Shown here one piece after another: positions 8,585-19,613 of a DNA stretch of 41,851 nucleotides (position 1 is its first letter; each line of letters begins with the position of its first letter). The stretch covers positions 1-41,851 of the forward strand of contig CAJNBS010000015.1 in the NCBI GenBank assembly GCA_905221065.1, given 5' to 3'. The stretch is from a bacterium (GTDB lineage Bacteria > Bacillota > Bacilli > Lactobacillales > Streptococcaceae). Below the pieces are notes generated by a model that had not been told where the DNA came from, did no database searches, and saw only the letters and a list, made by a program, of their open reading frames with translations. The position numbers and the translations under genes are program-made.

Positions 8585-10750
8585 ATGAAGAAAAAATTTC
8601 TAGCATTTTTGCTAATTTTATTCCCAATTTTCTCATTAGGTATTGCGAAGGCAGAGACGATTAAGATTGTGTCTGATACAGCCTATGCGCCTTTTGAGTT
8701 TAAAGATTCAGATCAAACTTATAAAGGAATTGATGTTGACATTATCAACAAAGTCGCTGAGATTAAAGGATGGAACATTCAGATGTCCTATCCTGGATTT
8801 GACGCAGCGGTCAATGCGGTTCAAGCTGGTCAAGCTGACGCTATCATGGCAGGGATGACAAAGACTAAAGAACGTGAAAAAGTCTTCACCATGTCTGATA
8901 CTTACTATGATACAAAAGTTGTCATTGCAACTACAAAAGCACACAAGATTAGCAAGTACGACCAATTGTCTGGTAAAACTGTTGGTGTTAAAAACGGAAC
9001 AGCTGCTCAACGTTTCCTAGAAACGATTAAAGATAAATACGGCTTTACTATTAAAACATTTGACACTAGTGATTTGATGAACAACAGCTTAAGCGCTGGT
9101 TCCATTGATGCTATGATGGATGACAAACCTGTTATCGAGTATGCCATTAACCAAGGTCAAGACCTCCATATTGAAATGGATGGGGAAGCTGTAGGTAGCT
9201 TTGCTTTCGGTGTTAAAAAAGGTAGCAAATACGAGCACCTAGTTACTGAATTTAACCAAGCCTTGGCTGAAATGAAAAAAGATGGTAGTCTTGATAAAAT
9301 CATCAAGAAATGGACTGCTTCATCATCTTCAGCAGTGCCAACTACAACTACTCTTGCAGGCTTAAAAGCTATTCCTGTTAAAGCTAAATACATCATTGCC
9401 AGCGATTCTTCTTTTGCACCTTTTGTTTTCCAAAATTCAAGCAATCAATACACTGGTATTGATATGGAATTGATTAAGGCCATCGCTAAAGACCAAGGTT
9501 TTGAAATTGAAATTACCAACCCTGGTTTCGATGCTGCTATCAGTGCTGTCCAAGCTGGACAAGCTGATGGTATCATTGCTGGTATGTCTGTCACAGATGC
9601 TCGTAAGGCAACTTTTGACTTCTCAGAATCATACTACACTGCTAATACTATCCTTGGTGTCAAAGAATCAAGCACCATTGCTTCTTATGAAGATTTGAAA
9701 GGGAAAACAGTCGGTGTTAAAAACGGAACGGCTTCTCAAACCTTCCTAACAGAAAATCAAAGCAAATACGGTTACAAAATCAAAACTTTCGCTGATGGTT
9801 CATCAATGTATGACAGTTTAAACACCGGTGCCATTGATGCCGTTATGGATGATGAGCCTGTTCTCAAATATTCTATCAGCCAAGGTCAAAAATTGAAAAC
9901 ACCAATCGCTGGAACTCCAATCGGAGAAACAGCCTTTGCCGTTAAAAAAGGCACAAATCCAGAATTGATTGAAATGTTCAATAACGGACTTGCTAACCTT
10001 AAAGCAAACGGTGAATTCCAAAAGATTCTTGACAAATACCTAGCTAGCGAATCTTCAACTACATCATCAAGCACTGTTGATGAAACAACTATCTGGGGCT
10101 TGCTCCAAAACAACTACAAGCAACTACTTAGCGGTCTTGGTATCACTCTTGCTCTAGCTCTTATCTCGTTTGCTATTGCCATTGTCATCGGGATTATCTT
10201 CGGTATGTTTAGCGTTAGCCCATACAAATCTCTTCGTGTCATCTCTGAGATTTTCGTTGACGTTATCCGTGGTATTCCATTGATGATTCTTGCAGCCTTC
10301 ATCTTCTGGGGAATTCCAAACTTCATCGAGTCTATCACAGGCCAACAAAGCCCAATTAACGACTTTGTAGCTGGTACTATTGCCCTATCGCTCAATGCAG
10401 CTGCTTATATCGCTGAAATCGTTCGTGGTGGTATTCAGGCCGTTCCAGTTGGACAAATGGAAGCCAGCCGAAGCTTGGGTATCTCTTATGGAAAAACCAT
10501 GCGTAAGATTATCTTGCCACAAGCAACTAAATTGATGTTGCCAAACTTTGTTAACCAATTCGTTATCGCACTTAAAGATACAACAATCGTATCTGCTATC
10601 GGTTTGGTTGAACTCTTCCAAACTGGTAAGATTATCATTGCCCGTAACTACCAAAGTTTCAAGATGTATGCAATCCTTGCTATCTTCTATCTTGTAATTA
10701 TCACACTTTTGACTAAACTAGCGAAACGCTTAGAAAAGAGGATTCGTTAA
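8585..10750 (+). CDS. glnP: Glutamine-type ABC transporter: two substrate-binding domains fused to permease
   Basis: The 721-residue protein joins an N-terminal signal segment (1-23, ending AKA), two tandem type-3 solute-binding domains (about 24-245 and 267-486), Ser/Thr-rich linkers (about 246-257 and 487-500) and a membrane permease domain (about 505-721) with the EAA-type loop. The two binding domains are clearly duplicated: both contain APFxF, NPGFDAA or [14 protein letters not shown] and TVGVKNGTA. This layout is that of lactococcal GlnP, which imports glutamine, glutamate or asparagine with one soluble ATPase. The stop overlaps the ATG of the ATPase gene by one base, so the complex is made from one transcript. 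The substrate is inferred. Confidence 0.9.
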   Translation: MKKKFLAFLLILFPIFSLGIAKAETIKIVSDTAYAPFEFKDSDQTYKGIDVDIINKVAEIKGWNIQMSYPGFDAAVNAVQAGQADAIMAGMTKTKEREKVFTMSDTYYDTKVVIATTKAHKISKYDQLSGKTVGVKNGTAAQRFLETIKDKYGFTIKTFDTSDLMNNSLSAGSIDAMMDDKPVIEYAINQGQDLHIEMDGEAVGSFAFGVKKGSKYEHLVTEFNQALAEMKKDGSLDKIIKKWTASSSSAVPTTTTLAGLKAIPVKAKYIIASDSSFAPFVFQNSSNQYTGIDMELIKAIAKDQGFEIEITNPGFDAAISAVQAGQADGIIAGMSVTDARKATFDFSESYYTANTILGVKESSTIASYEDLKGKTVGVKNGTASQTFLTENQSKYGYKIKTFADGSSMYDSLNTGAIDAVMDDEPVLKYSISQGQKLKTPIAGTPIGETAFAVKKGTNPELIEMFNNGLANLKANGEFQKILDKYLASESSTTSSSTVDETTIWGLLQNNYKQLLSGLGITLALALISFAIAIVIGIIFGMFSVSPYKSLRVISEIFVDVIRGIPLMILAAFIFWGIPNFIESITGQQSPINDFVAGTIALSLNAAAYIAEIVRGGIQAVPVGQMEASRSLGISYGKTMRKIILPQATKLMLPNFVNQFVIALKDTTIVSAIGLVELFQTGKIIIARNYQSFKMYAILAIFYLVIITLLTKLAKRLEKRIR

Positions 10751-11490
10751 TGGCAAAATTAAAAATTGATGTAAATGATTTACACAAAAGCTACGGAAAA
10801 AATGAAGTTTTAAAAGGAATCACAACTAAGTTCTATGAAGGAGATGTTGTTTGTATCATCGGTCCTTCAGGTTCTGGTAAGTCAACCTTCCTTCGTAGCC
10901 TTAATCTTCTAGAAGAAGTTACGAGCGGTCACATCACTGTGAACGGTTATGACTTAACTGAAAAAACAACCAACGTTGACCACGTCCGTGAAAATATCGG
11001 AATGGTGTTCCAACATTTCAATCTCTTCCCACATATGTCTGTTTTGGACAACATTACTTTTGCTCCTATTGAGCACAAGTTGATGACTAAAGAAGAAGCT
11101 GAGAAATTGGGGATGGAGTTGCTTGAAAAGGTTGGACTAGCAGATAAAGCTAATGCTAACCCAGATAGCCTATCAGGTGGTCAAAAACAACGTGTGGCCA
11201 TCGCTCGTGGACTAGCAATGAATCCTGATATCATGCTCTTTGATGAACCAACTTCTGCCCTTGACCCTGAGATGGTCGGAGACGTACTGAACGTTATGAA
11301 GGAATTGGCTGAGCAAGGTATGACCATGATTATCGTAACCCATGAGATGGGATTTGCCCGTCAGGTTGCCAACCGCGTTATCTTTACTGCAGATGGCGAG
11401 TTCCTTGAAGACGGAACACCTGATCAAATCTTTGATAACCCACAGCACCCACGTCTGAAAGAGTTCTTGGACAAGGTCTTAAACGTCTAA
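10750..11490 (+). CDS. glnQ: Amino-acid ABC transporter ATP-binding protein
   Basis: The 246-residue protein is a canonical polar-amino-acid transporter ATPase of full family length. Walker A is GPSGSGKS at 38-45, the Q-loop lies in [11 protein letters not shown] (85-95), the ABC signature is LSGGQKQ at 141-147, Walker B is LFDEP at 163-167 and the switch His is H198 in IIVTHEMG. It energises import through the preceding fused binding-protein/permease, with which it is translationally coupled (TAATG overlap). A strong terminator follows. Confidence 0.95.
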   Translation: MAKLKIDVNDLHKSYGKNEVLKGITTKFYEGDVVCIIGPSGSGKSTFLRSLNLLEEVTSGHITVNGYDLTEKTTNVDHVRENIGMVFQHFNLFPHMSVLDNITFAPIEHKLMTKEEAEKLGMELLEKVGLADKANANPDSLSGGQKQRVAIARGLAMNPDIMLFDEPTSALDPEMVGDVLNVMKELAEQGMTMIIVTHEMGFARQVANRVIFTADGEFLEDGTPDQIFDNPQHPRLKEFLDKVLNV

Positions 11491-11494
11491 ACTT

Positions 11495-11524
11495 AAACTG
11501 TAAGGATTTCCTTGCAGTTTTTTT
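11495..11524 (+). terminator. Terminator of the glnPQ-type operon
   Basis: The inverted repeat AAACTGTAAGG (11495-11505) / CCTTGCAGTTT (11510-11520), with a 4-base loop and one mismatch, is followed by T7. Confidence 0.9.
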
Positions 11525-11543
11525 CTATCTCGTATTGGATTTT

Positions 11544-11571
11544 TTGATTTTTCGGAAAATTATGTTAGAAT
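11544..11571 (+). promoter_or_regulatory. Promoter of zwf
   Basis: -35 TTGATT (11544-11549), 16-bp spacer, -10 TAGAAT (11566-11571), giving a transcript leader of about 60 bases. Confidence 0.6.
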
Positions 11572-11583
11572 TAAGTTTATGAA

Positions 11584-11614
11584 ATGAGGTTTCCTCATAC
11601 CTAGCAAGACTAGG
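11584..11614 (+). promoter_or_regulatory. Twin short hairpins in the zwf leader
   Basis: Two perfect small inverted repeats lie one base apart: ATGAGG-TTT-CCTCAT (11584-11598) and CCTAG-CAAGA-CTAGG (11600-11614). They lie between the promoter and the ribosome site and have no T-run, so they are not a terminator. They may affect mRNA stability or bind a regulator. Confidence 0.45.
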
Positions 11615-11640
11615 AATAAAAATAGAAATTAGGTAGCTAG

Positions 11641-13128
11641 ATGTCATCTAAGGTTATTGTTACAATTTTCGGTGCGAGTGGAGACCTGGCTAAACGCAAG
11701 CTCTACCCTTCCCTGTTTAGACTATATAAATCCGGCAATCTTTCCAAACACTTTGCCGTTATTGGAACTGCCCGTCGTCCTTGGAGTAAGGAATATTTTG
11801 AATCTGTTGTAGTCGAATCTATCCTTGATTTGGCAGATAGTACCGAACAGGCTCAGGAGTTTGCTAGCCACTTCTACTATCAAAGCCACGATGTCAATGA
11901 TACAGAACACTACATTGCTCTACGTCAATTGCAGGCTGAACTAAATGACAAGTACCAAGCTGAACACAACAAGCTCTTCTTCTTGTCTATGGCTCCTCAG
12001 TTCTTTGGAACTATTGCTAAGCACCTCAAATCTGAAAACATTGTAGATGGTAAAGGTTTTGAACGTTTAATCGTTGAGAAGCCATTTGGTACAGATTACG
12101 CAACTGCAAGCAAGTTAAATGATGAACTCCTAGCAACATTTGACGAAGAACAAATTTTCCGTATTGACCATTATCTTGGTAAGGAAATGATTCAAAGCAT
12201 CTTTGCAGTTCGCTTTGCCAATCTGATCTTTGAAAATGTTTGGAACAAGGACTTTATCGACAATGTTCAAATTACCTTTGCAGAGCGCTTGGGTGTAGAA
12301 GAGCGTGGTGGCTACTATGACCAATCTGGTGCCCTCCGTGACATGGTACAAAACCATACTTTGCAACTGCTTTCTCTGCTTGCCATGGATAAGCCAGCAA
12401 GCTTCACAAAAGACGAGATTCGTGCTGAAAAGATTAAGGTCTTTAAAAACCTCTATCATCCAACTGATGAAGAGCTTAAAGAACACTTTATCCGTGGTCA
12501 ATACCGTTCAGGTAAGATTGATGGCATGAAATACATTTCTTATCGTAGCGAGCCAAATGTAAATCCAGAGTCAACAACTGAAACATTTGCATCTGGTGCC
12601 TTCTTTGTGGACAGCGATCGCTTCCGAGGTGTTCCTTTCTTCTTCCGTACTGGTAAACGTCTGACTGAAAAAGGAACTCATGTCAACATCGTCTTTAAAC
12701 AAATGGATTCTATCTTTGGAGAACCACTTGCTCCAAACATTTTGACCATCTATATCCAACCAACAGAAGGCTTCTCTCTTAGCCTAAATGGGAAGCAAGT
12801 AGGAGAAGAATTCAACTTGGCTCCTAACTCACTTGATTACCGTACAGATGCGACCGCAACTGGTGCTTCTCCAGAACCATACGAAAAATTGATTTATGAC
12901 GTCTTAAATAACAACTCAACTAACTTTAGCCACTGGGATGAAGTTGGTGCGTCATGGAAATTGATTGACCGTATCGAAGAACTCTGGGCTGAAAATGGTG
13001 CCCCACTTCATGACTATAAAGCTGGAAGCATGGGACCTCAAGCTAGCTTTGACTTACTTGAAAAATTCGGTGCCAAATGGACTTGGCAGCCAGATATCGC
13101 CTATCGTCAAGATGGTCGTTTAGAATAA
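11641..13128 (+). CDS. zwf: Glucose-6-phosphate 1-dehydrogenase
   Basis: The 495-residue protein has the usual bacterial length. It oxidises glucose 6-phosphate with NADP+ to 6-phosphogluconolactone, the entry step of the oxidative pentose phosphate pathway and a main NADPH source. The nucleotide-binding segment GASGDLAKRK lies at 11-20, EKPFG at 146-150, and the substrate-binding and catalytic signature RIDHYLGK at 174-181. It is a single-gene unit between its own promoter and a terminator shared with the convergent ftsY operon. The start was chosen at ATG 11641 with AGGTAG 5 bases upstream. Identification is certain. Confidence 0.98.
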   Translation: MSSKVIVTIFGASGDLAKRKLYPSLFRLYKSGNLSKHFAVIGTARRPWSKEYFESVVVESILDLADSTEQAQEFASHFYYQSHDVNDTEHYIALRQLQAELNDKYQAEHNKLFFLSMAPQFFGTIAKHLKSENIVDGKGFERLIVEKPFGTDYATASKLNDELLATFDEEQIFRIDHYLGKEMIQSIFAVRFANLIFENVWNKDFIDNVQITFAERLGVEERGGYYDQSGALRDMVQNHTLQLLSLLAMDKPASFTKDEIRAEKIKVFKNLYHPTDEELKEHFIRGQYRSGKIDGMKYISYRSEPNVNPESTTETFASGAFFVDSDRFRGVPFFFRTGKRLTEKGTHVNIVFKQMDSIFGEPLAPNILTIYIQPTEGFSLSLNGKQVGEEFNLAPNSLDYRTDATATGASPEPYEKLIYDVLNNNSTNFSHWDEVGASWKLIDRIEELWAENGAPLHDYKAGSMGPQASFDLLEKFGAKWTWQPDIAYRQDGRLE

Positions 13129-13130
13129 AA

Positions 13131-13163
13131 AAATTTCCTGCAAGATAACCTTGCAGGATTTTT
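13131..13163. terminator. Bidirectional terminator between zwf and ftsY
   Basis: CCTGCAAG (13137-13144) pairs with CTTGCAGG (13150-13157) around a 5-base loop. An A-rich run on the left and T5 on the right let it serve both convergent transcripts. Confidence 0.85.
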
Positions 13164-13171
13164 GTTTCTGA

Positions 13172-14461
13172 TTAGATTAAGCCTTCCAAGAGACCCTTCA
13201 TAAAGTTTTCTGAGTTAAACTCTCCAATATCATCGATTTTTTCACCAAATCCAATCAATTTTACAGGAATATTGAGTTCTTCACGGATGGCTAGAACAAC
13301 ACCTCCTCGAGCAGTTCCATCAATCTTAGTCAAGACAATTCCTGTCAAAGGGGTAATTTTTGAAAATTCTTTGGCCTGTACAAGAGCGTTTTGACCTGTT
13401 GATGCATCAAGTGCCAAGAAGGTTTCATGCGGAGCTTCTGGCACAACACGTTTGATGATACGACCAATCTTTTCTAGCTCAGCCATAAGGTTATCCTTAT
13501 TTTGCAGACGACCAGCGGTGTCAATCATGAGAATATCGATACCTTCAGCTACGGCACGTTCCATGCCATCAAAGACTACACTAGCTGGATCAGCTTTTTC
13601 AGGTCCAGTCACTACTGGAACATCTACTCGTCGGCCCCATTCAGCTAGCTGGGCTACTGCTCCTGCACGGAAGGTATCTGCCGCAACCAACATGACCTTC
13701 TTACCTGCTTGTTTGTAGCGGTGAGCTAGTTTCCCGATAGAAGTTGTCTTCCCAACACCATTGACCCCGACAAAGAGCATGACTGTTAATCCATCTTGGA
13801 AGTGGATACTTTCATCGTAGTTGCCATCCTTTTCATAAAGCTCAACCAATTTCTCAATGATGACACGGCGAAGGGCGTCAGGTTTCTTTGCGTTTTCAAG
13901 CTTGGCTTCGTAGCGTAACTCCTCTGTTAAGTTGGAAGCGACTTGGACACCAACGTCACTCATGATGAGCAGTTCTTCTAGTTCCTCGAAAAATTCTTCG
14001 TCAATAGAGCGGAAATTAGCAAAGAAGGCGTTCAAGCGAGCACCGAATCCCGTACGAGTTTTCTTAAGACTACGGTCATATTTTTCCTGAACAGTTTCTT
14101 CTGCTTGAGGAATTTCTGGTTCAAGAACTTCAATGCTATTTTCTTCTACAGTTCCTTCGTGCTCATAATTCTCTTCCTCTGGGACTTCTTCTGAATTTGG
14201 CAATTCTTCTATTTTTTCTTGAGGAACTTCTACAACTGGCTCTGAGTCCTGACTTTCTTCAACTGTGTCTTGAATTTCCTCTTCTTGGAGCAAAGCTTGT
14301 TCAACAATTTCAACTTCTGCTACTTCTTGAGAAACTTCATCAGTTTCTGTAAGAGAAGGCTCAGTAACTTCAGACAAATCAAGATTTTCCAGAGCTTCTT
14401 TTACAACTTCTTCGATTTTAGGTTCTTCTTTTTTTCCGAATAGACGGTCAAACAATCCCAT
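13172..14461 (-). CDS. ftsY: Signal recognition particle receptor FtsY
   Basis: The 429-residue protein is the membrane-associated SRP receptor GTPase, which docks ribosome-SRP complexes at the translocon for co-translational insertion. A highly acidic, low-complexity A domain (about 11-125) precedes the N domain and the G domain. GTPase motifs are GVNGVGKT at 232-239, DTFRAGA at 262-268, DTAGR at 314-318 and TKIDG at 378-382. It is the last gene of the rnc-smc-HAD-HAD-ftsY run, 3 bases after the preceding stop, which places two chromosome/RNA genes and a secretion gene under one promoter. Identification is certain. Confidence 0.98.
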   Translation of the reverse strand: MGLFDRLFGKKEEPKIEEVVKEALENLDLSEVTEPSLTETDEVSQEVAEVEIVEQALLQEEEIQDTVEESQDSEPVVEVPQEKIEELPNSEEVPEEENYEHEGTVEENSIEVLEPEIPQAEETVQEKYDRSLKKTRTGFGARLNAFFANFRSIDEEFFEELEELLIMSDVGVQVASNLTEELRYEAKLENAKKPDALRRVIIEKLVELYEKDGNYDESIHFQDGLTVMLFVGVNGVGKTTSIGKLAHRYKQAGKKVMLVAADTFRAGAVAQLAEWGRRVDVPVVTGPEKADPASVVFDGMERAVAEGIDILMIDTAGRLQNKDNLMAELEKIGRIIKRVVPEAPHETFLALDASTGQNALVQAKEFSKITPLTGIVLTKIDGTARGGVVLAIREELNIPVKLIGFGEKIDDIGEFNSENFMKGLLEGLI

Positions 14462-14464
14462 ATC

Positions 14465-15283
14465 TTAGTTCTCCTTTAGCACATATTCTTCGATAGCCCA
14501 GGCGACAGCTTCCTCATCATTGGTCATTGGAGTCACCACATTTGCGACTGCCTTGACTTCAGGAACAGCGTTTTGCATGGCAACACCGAGCCCTGCCCAC
14601 TCAATCATAGACAAATCATTGGCCTCATCTCCACAAGCCATCACTTGGCTTTGATCGATTCCCAGATGGCTGATTAGTTTGACCAAGCCTGTTGCTTTGT
14701 GAACATTCTTTGGTGACCACTCTAGCAACATTTCACGTGATTTAAAGATTTCATATTGGTCAAACAATTCTGGCGAAATCTTCTGAATAGCTGCATCCAA
14801 GGGTTCTTGAGCAAAGGCAGTCACGCATTTGTTGTAGGTCATTTGACTAGACAGGTCTTCAAAGTCAACTGGTACAAAAGTCAAAGCTGGATTGAATTTG
14901 GCATAAAGACTTTCTTGGTCAGATTGGATTTGATAGACAGTTCCTTCTGAAATGGCATCAAGAGGAAGTGATAATTTCTCTGTTTCCTCATACAAGCGTG
15001 CTACATCATCATATGAAAAGACTGTCTTATCAAGGATTTCACCTGTATTTTTCTGAACCAAACCACCATTAAAAGTAATGGTATACTCATCTTCGTGGCC
15101 GTCAGTCCCTAGCTCATGGAGAAAGAAATCCATAGCTTTTAAAGGACGACCAGTTGTCAATACGACCTTGATACCACGATCACGCGCAGCTTTCAAGGTT
15201 GCCTTGGTACGATCCGTCAGCCTTTTATCAGTAGTCAGCAAGGTGCCGTCCAAGTCCAATGCAATCAATTTTATATCTGCCAT
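14465..15283 (-). CDS. Cof-type HAD-IIB sugar-phosphate phosphatase
   Basis: This 272-residue protein has the HAD catalytic motif DLDGT at 10-14 (D10 nucleophile, D12 acid/base), a TTGRP motif II near 43-47, an alpha/beta cap of the C2B type and the ACGDEANDLSM motif IV near 216-226. It resembles YidA-like phosphatases that dephosphorylate sugar phosphates or nucleotide cofactors. Its ATG overlaps the stop of the preceding HAD gene by one base. The substrate cannot be told from sequence. Confidence 0.88.
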   Translation of the reverse strand: MADIKLIALDLDGTLLTTDKRLTDRTKATLKAARDRGIKVVLTTGRPLKAMDFFLHELGTDGHEDEYTITFNGGLVQKNTGEILDKTVFSYDDVARLYEETEKLSLPLDAISEGTVYQIQSDQESLYAKFNPALTFVPVDFEDLSSQMTYNKCVTAFAQEPLDAAIQKISPELFDQYEIFKSREMLLEWSPKNVHKATGLVKLISHLGIDQSQVMACGDEANDLSMIEWAGLGVAMQNAVPEVKAVANVVTPMTNDEEAVAWAIEEYVLKEN

Positions 15284-16077
15284 TATAAGCCCTCCATATA
15301 AGCTATAACCGACTGGTCCTTATGATGACCAATCACAGTCTCTGCTAATTCTAAAATCTCTGGTCGTGCATTTTCAGGAGCTACAGGATGTCCCACAACC
15401 TGCATCATATGCAAGTCATTTAGATTGTCTCCAAAAGCCATAACCTGATCCATCGTGATGCCAAGTTTTTTAGCTAATTCAACAATGGCCACTCCCTTAT
15501 CGACATAGTCCAGAACAATATCAATGGATTCAAAGCCAGTTGTCATAGCCTTAACACCAGGAACGTTTTCGTTTACCCAAGCTTCTCCAGCTTCTAGCGT
15601 TTCTTCTGTGAAGTTGGTTGTAAATTTGAAAATATCATCTGTGATATCTTCTAAACTCGCTACTTTTTGGATATTTTCATTATAGTGTTGGCTCTCTTTC
15701 AAATAGGTCTCATCAACCGTATCTAGCACATAAGAGCCTTTCTTACCAGTCAAGAGCAATTTATTGATGTCGACATAAGGTGACGTTTTCAGCTTTTCAA
15801 AAGTCGTCAAATAAAACTCACGAGACATGGTCGCTTCATACAAGTCCTGACCTTGATATTCGACCAAACTACCATTTTCCGCTATGAAAATAATGTCATC
15901 ACGAACATCAGCAAATAATTTTTCTAAGGATAGAAATCCTCGCCCCGAAGCCACCGCAAAGTAAATCCCTTTTTCCTTGTAGGAAGCTAAGAGAGACTTG
16001 AGGCGTTCCATATCAAAGCGTCCATTCCCATCTAGGAAGGTTCCGTCCATATCTGTTGCTACTAGTTTAATTGTCAT
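15283..16077 (-). CDS. Cof-type HAD-IIB phosphatase (second copy)
   Basis: The 264-residue HAD-IIB protein has DMDGT at 9-13 (D9, D11), VASGRG near 42-47 as motif II and AFGDNLNDLHMM as motif IV. It resembles SupH/YbjI-type sugar phosphatases more than its downstream neighbour does, so the pair is divergent rather than a recent duplication. It overlaps smc by 4 bases (ATGA) and the next HAD gene by 1 base, which indicates strict co-translation. Substrate unknown. Confidence 0.88.
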   Translation of the reverse strand: MTIKLVATDMDGTFLDGNGRFDMERLKSLLASYKEKGIYFAVASGRGFLSLEKLFADVRDDIIFIAENGSLVEYQGQDLYEATMSREFYLTTFEKLKTSPYVDINKLLLTGKKGSYVLDTVDETYLKESQHYNENIQKVASLEDITDDIFKFTTNFTEETLEAGEAWVNENVPGVKAMTTGFESIDIVLDYVDKGVAIVELAKKLGITMDQVMAFGDNLNDLHMMQVVGHPVAPENARPEILELAETVIGHHKDQSVIAYMEGL

Positions 16078-19000
16078 CCTTCAATACTTTCTAAATCTTT
16101 TAACTTAACTGAAACAATCTTCGAAACACCAGATTCTTGCATGGTCACTCCATAGATAGAATCGGCCGCTGCCATGGTTCCCTTACGGTGGGTTACGACG
16201 ATAAACTGGCTATCCTTGTCAAAGCGGTTGAGATAATCTCCAAAACGTTTGACATTGGCTTCATCTAGCGCAGCCTCTACCTCATCCAAGATAACAAACG
16301 GGATAGTCTTAACTCGAATGATAGAGAAAAGCAAGGCTAGAGCTGATAAGGCTTTCTCCCCACCACTCATAAGGTTGAGAGACTGGATTTTCTTGCCTGG
16401 TGGTTGAACAGAAATCTCAACCCCAGCTGTCAGCAGGTCTCCTTCAGTTAAAATCAGGTCCGCCTGACCTCCGCCAAACATCTGCTTGAAGGTCACTTTA
16501 AAGGACTCACGAATAGCCTCAAAGGTTGACTTAAAGCGTTCCTTGACCTCATCATTCATCTCTGTGATAGTTTCTAGAAGCAGATTTTTCGCTGATAAAA
16601 TATCATCTCGCTGGCTATTTAGGAAATCCAGACGGCTGTGAACTTCTTCGTACTGTTCAATAGCATCCAAATTAACAGGACCCAGTGAGCGAATAGCCTT
16701 CTCCAAATCCTTAACCTCTTGCTCTGCCAGATTGAGATTTTCCAATTCATGAGCCTTTTCTAAAGCTTCTGTGTAGCTGATCTGGTACTGGTCTGTTAAT
16801 TGACTCTGTAGATAGCGTAAGCGCTCGCTGACCTTTTCTTTCTTGGCTTCAGAACGTGTTTGCTTGCGAATCCATTCTTCATTCTGCTGGCGAGCCTGGT
16901 CCAAATGACTGGCAATATCATCCAGTTGACCTTCTATATCATCCAACTCAAACTGCTTGCGAATCAAACCTTGTTGGAGATTTGTTTTCTGAGTTTTGGC
17001 TTCATCAGCCTGTTGGCTGAGCAAATCCGTATCAACTTTCTCAAGATTATCAACCTTTTCTTGAAGAAGGCGCTGGATTTCCTCTTGTTCGATATCTAAA
17101 TTGTCCAATTCCTTGCCTAAACGATCAATATCAGCTACTTCATAACGTTTTTGCCCTTGCAGTTCTGTCTTAAGCAGGCGTGCTTGCGCTACGTCTTCCT
17201 GCAAGTTTTGATAGCGTTCTTGGATGGCATTTTTGTTAGACTTAATCTCTTCAATCTCAGCTTCCAGATTTTGCTTGTCGCTGGCGATTGTAGCAAGGCG
17301 CTCTTGGCATTTTTCCTTATCCGCTTGCCAATCTCCCTCAGAAAGACGATTTAATTCCTCTTCTTGGAGTTTCCAAAGAGTTTCCAGTTCTTCAACTTGC
17401 TGACTGGTCTGCTGATAAGCGAGGGACAAGCCTTGCTCCTGAATACGAGCCTGCTCTCCTTGAGCTTTGATGGCTTCTAATGATTCAGTCAATCTAGCCA
17501 TCTCCTCTTGCAAGGTCTTCAAACTCACTTCTTCAGAACTCAAGCTTGGTTCTTCTTCAGCAATTTCTTTTTGTAATTGCTCCAGTTCTGGTTTAATGAA
17601 AATGCTATTATTCTGGCGATTGGCTCCACCTGCATAGGAACCACCTGTGCGCAACTCCGTCCCATCAAGGGTTACCATACGAACCTGATAACGAACCTGG
17701 CGAGCAGCCGCACGCGCATGTTCTACTGTATCAAAGATAGCCGTCGTGGCTAGCAAATTCTTGAAAATAGCTTCCAGTCTAGTATCGAATGTCACCAGCT
17801 CATCAGCCATACCCAGAAATCCTGGACTTGAAGCGATAGCATCTTGATTCTGACTAGAAATCGTACGCGCCTTGATAGTCGTTAAAGGAAGGAAGGTCGC
17901 ACGTCCTGATCTGTTTCGTTTAAGGAAATCAATCGCCTTGGTTGCCGCGTTTTCATCTTCCACGATGATATGCTGACTGCTGGCTCCAAGCGCAATCTCT
18001 AGAGCAGTTTGATAATGCACATCAAAGGCCAGGTGCTCACTAACTGCTCCAATAATCCCACCAAGGCGGTCTTTTTCTTGGAGAACACTCTTAACACCTG
18101 CATAAAAGTTACTATGATTTCTCAGGATATTTTCCAAACTTTGGGCTCTAGCCTGCTTGTTTTTGAGACTATCCAGACGGTCAAAGAGTTGACTTTGTTG
18201 AGCTTGATAGGAAGTTTTCTGTTCCTCTTGTTCCTTGGCAATAACTTGGTAGTCGGCCAATAATTTCTGAACTTGCTCCTTAGAAGTTTCAAGTTCTTCT
18301 TTTTGCTGACTAGCCTTCTCTTTAGCTGTAGCCAGTTGTTCTTTCAGTTTTTCTAATTGATCTGCTTGTTTTTGAGAAAGCTGACGACTATTTTCCAACT
18401 CGTTTTCGATACGGGTCAACTGGTTTGATACATCCGCTTCTTCTTGTAAAAGGGCTACAAAGCGCTCACGTAAGAGCTCAATCATCTGATCAGGATCATC
18501 TGAAAAAGCTAGTAATTCAGCTTCTAAACGATTGAGTTTTTGATTATTTTGGACTAGCTTCTCTTCTAAGAGGGCTAAAGAGCTTTCTTTATCAGATTTT
18601 TCTTGGCTGAGTGAATTTCTCTTATCCTCTAAAGCAGCCAAACGTGCTTGTGCTTCCTGTTGATTCAGGGCTACTTGTTCAGATTCCAGTTTCGATAGGG
18701 CTAATTTCCTCTCTAAATCACTAATCAGACTGGTCAAATCCATCAAACTGCCTTGGTCTTTGGCCATTTCAGCCTGTAAATCTTGGCGTTCTTTTTTAAG
18801 ATTCTGATTTTCTTCTTCTAATTTTTCACGCTTTTGGTAATAACTAGTCAAGAGTTCCTGAACCTGAGCCAACTCTTCTTCTGTCGATTCTAGTTCAACC
18901 TTATTTTCCTTGATTTGAGCAACCAGCACGTCTAAATAAATAGCCTTGCGTTGACCTTCCAAGTCTAAAAACTTACGGGCATTCTCAGCTTGCTTCTCAA

Positions 19001-19613
19001 GAGGCTTGATTTGATTATCCAACTCGTAGATAATGTCCTCTAAGCGGTCTAGATTATCTTGAGTTTGCTGCAACTTGCTCTCAGTTTCTTTTCTACGAGT
19101 CTTGTATTTTAAAACTCCAGCAGCTTCTTCAAAAATAGCTCGGCGTTCTTCAGGCTTGGAGTTGAAAATCTCCTCAACCTTCCCTTGGGAAATGATGGAG
19201 AAAGAATCTCGTCCCAAACCTGTATCCAAGAAGAGATCATGAATATCACGTAGACGGACTTTCTTACCGTCAATCTTGTATTCACTATCTCCACTACGAT
19301 AGATATGGCGTTCTACCCTGATTTCTTGACCAGCATCCTTGATAAATCCGTCATTATTATCCAGAGTTACAACTACAGAAGCATAATTGAGCGGTTTGCG
19401 ACTTTCGGTCCCAGCAAAGATGACATCCGGCATCTTGCCCCCACGGAGACTCTTGACACTGGACTCTCCCAAGGCCCAACGCAGACTTTCTGTAATATTC
19501 GACTTTCCAGATCCATTGGGTCCAACAACTGCCGTCACACCTTGGTCAAAGACGACCTTAGTCTTGTCAGCAAAAGACTTGAATCCCTGAATTTCGATTT
19601 CCTTTAAATACAT
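16074..19613 (-). CDS. smc: Chromosome segregation protein SMC
   Basis: The 1179-residue protein is the full-length SMC ATPase of the condensin-like SMC-ScpAB complex, which organises and separates the chromosome. Walker A is GPNGSGKS at 31-38. Two long coiled-coil arms, rich in Gln/Glu/Lys/Leu, flank a globular hinge (about 515-645) that contains [10 protein letters not shown] and GGSYAGG. The C-terminal head has [14 protein letters not shown] near 1082 and the Walker B DEVEAALD near 1108-1115. It overlaps rnc upstream by 10 bases and the HAD gene downstream by 4. The interior minus-strand frame is unbroken. Confidence 0.99.

Noticed and set aside
8708..10654. Several minus-strand open frames opposite the transporter gene
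   Set aside because: They are shadows of the intact glnP-type frame, with no ribosome sites and no protein-like motifs.
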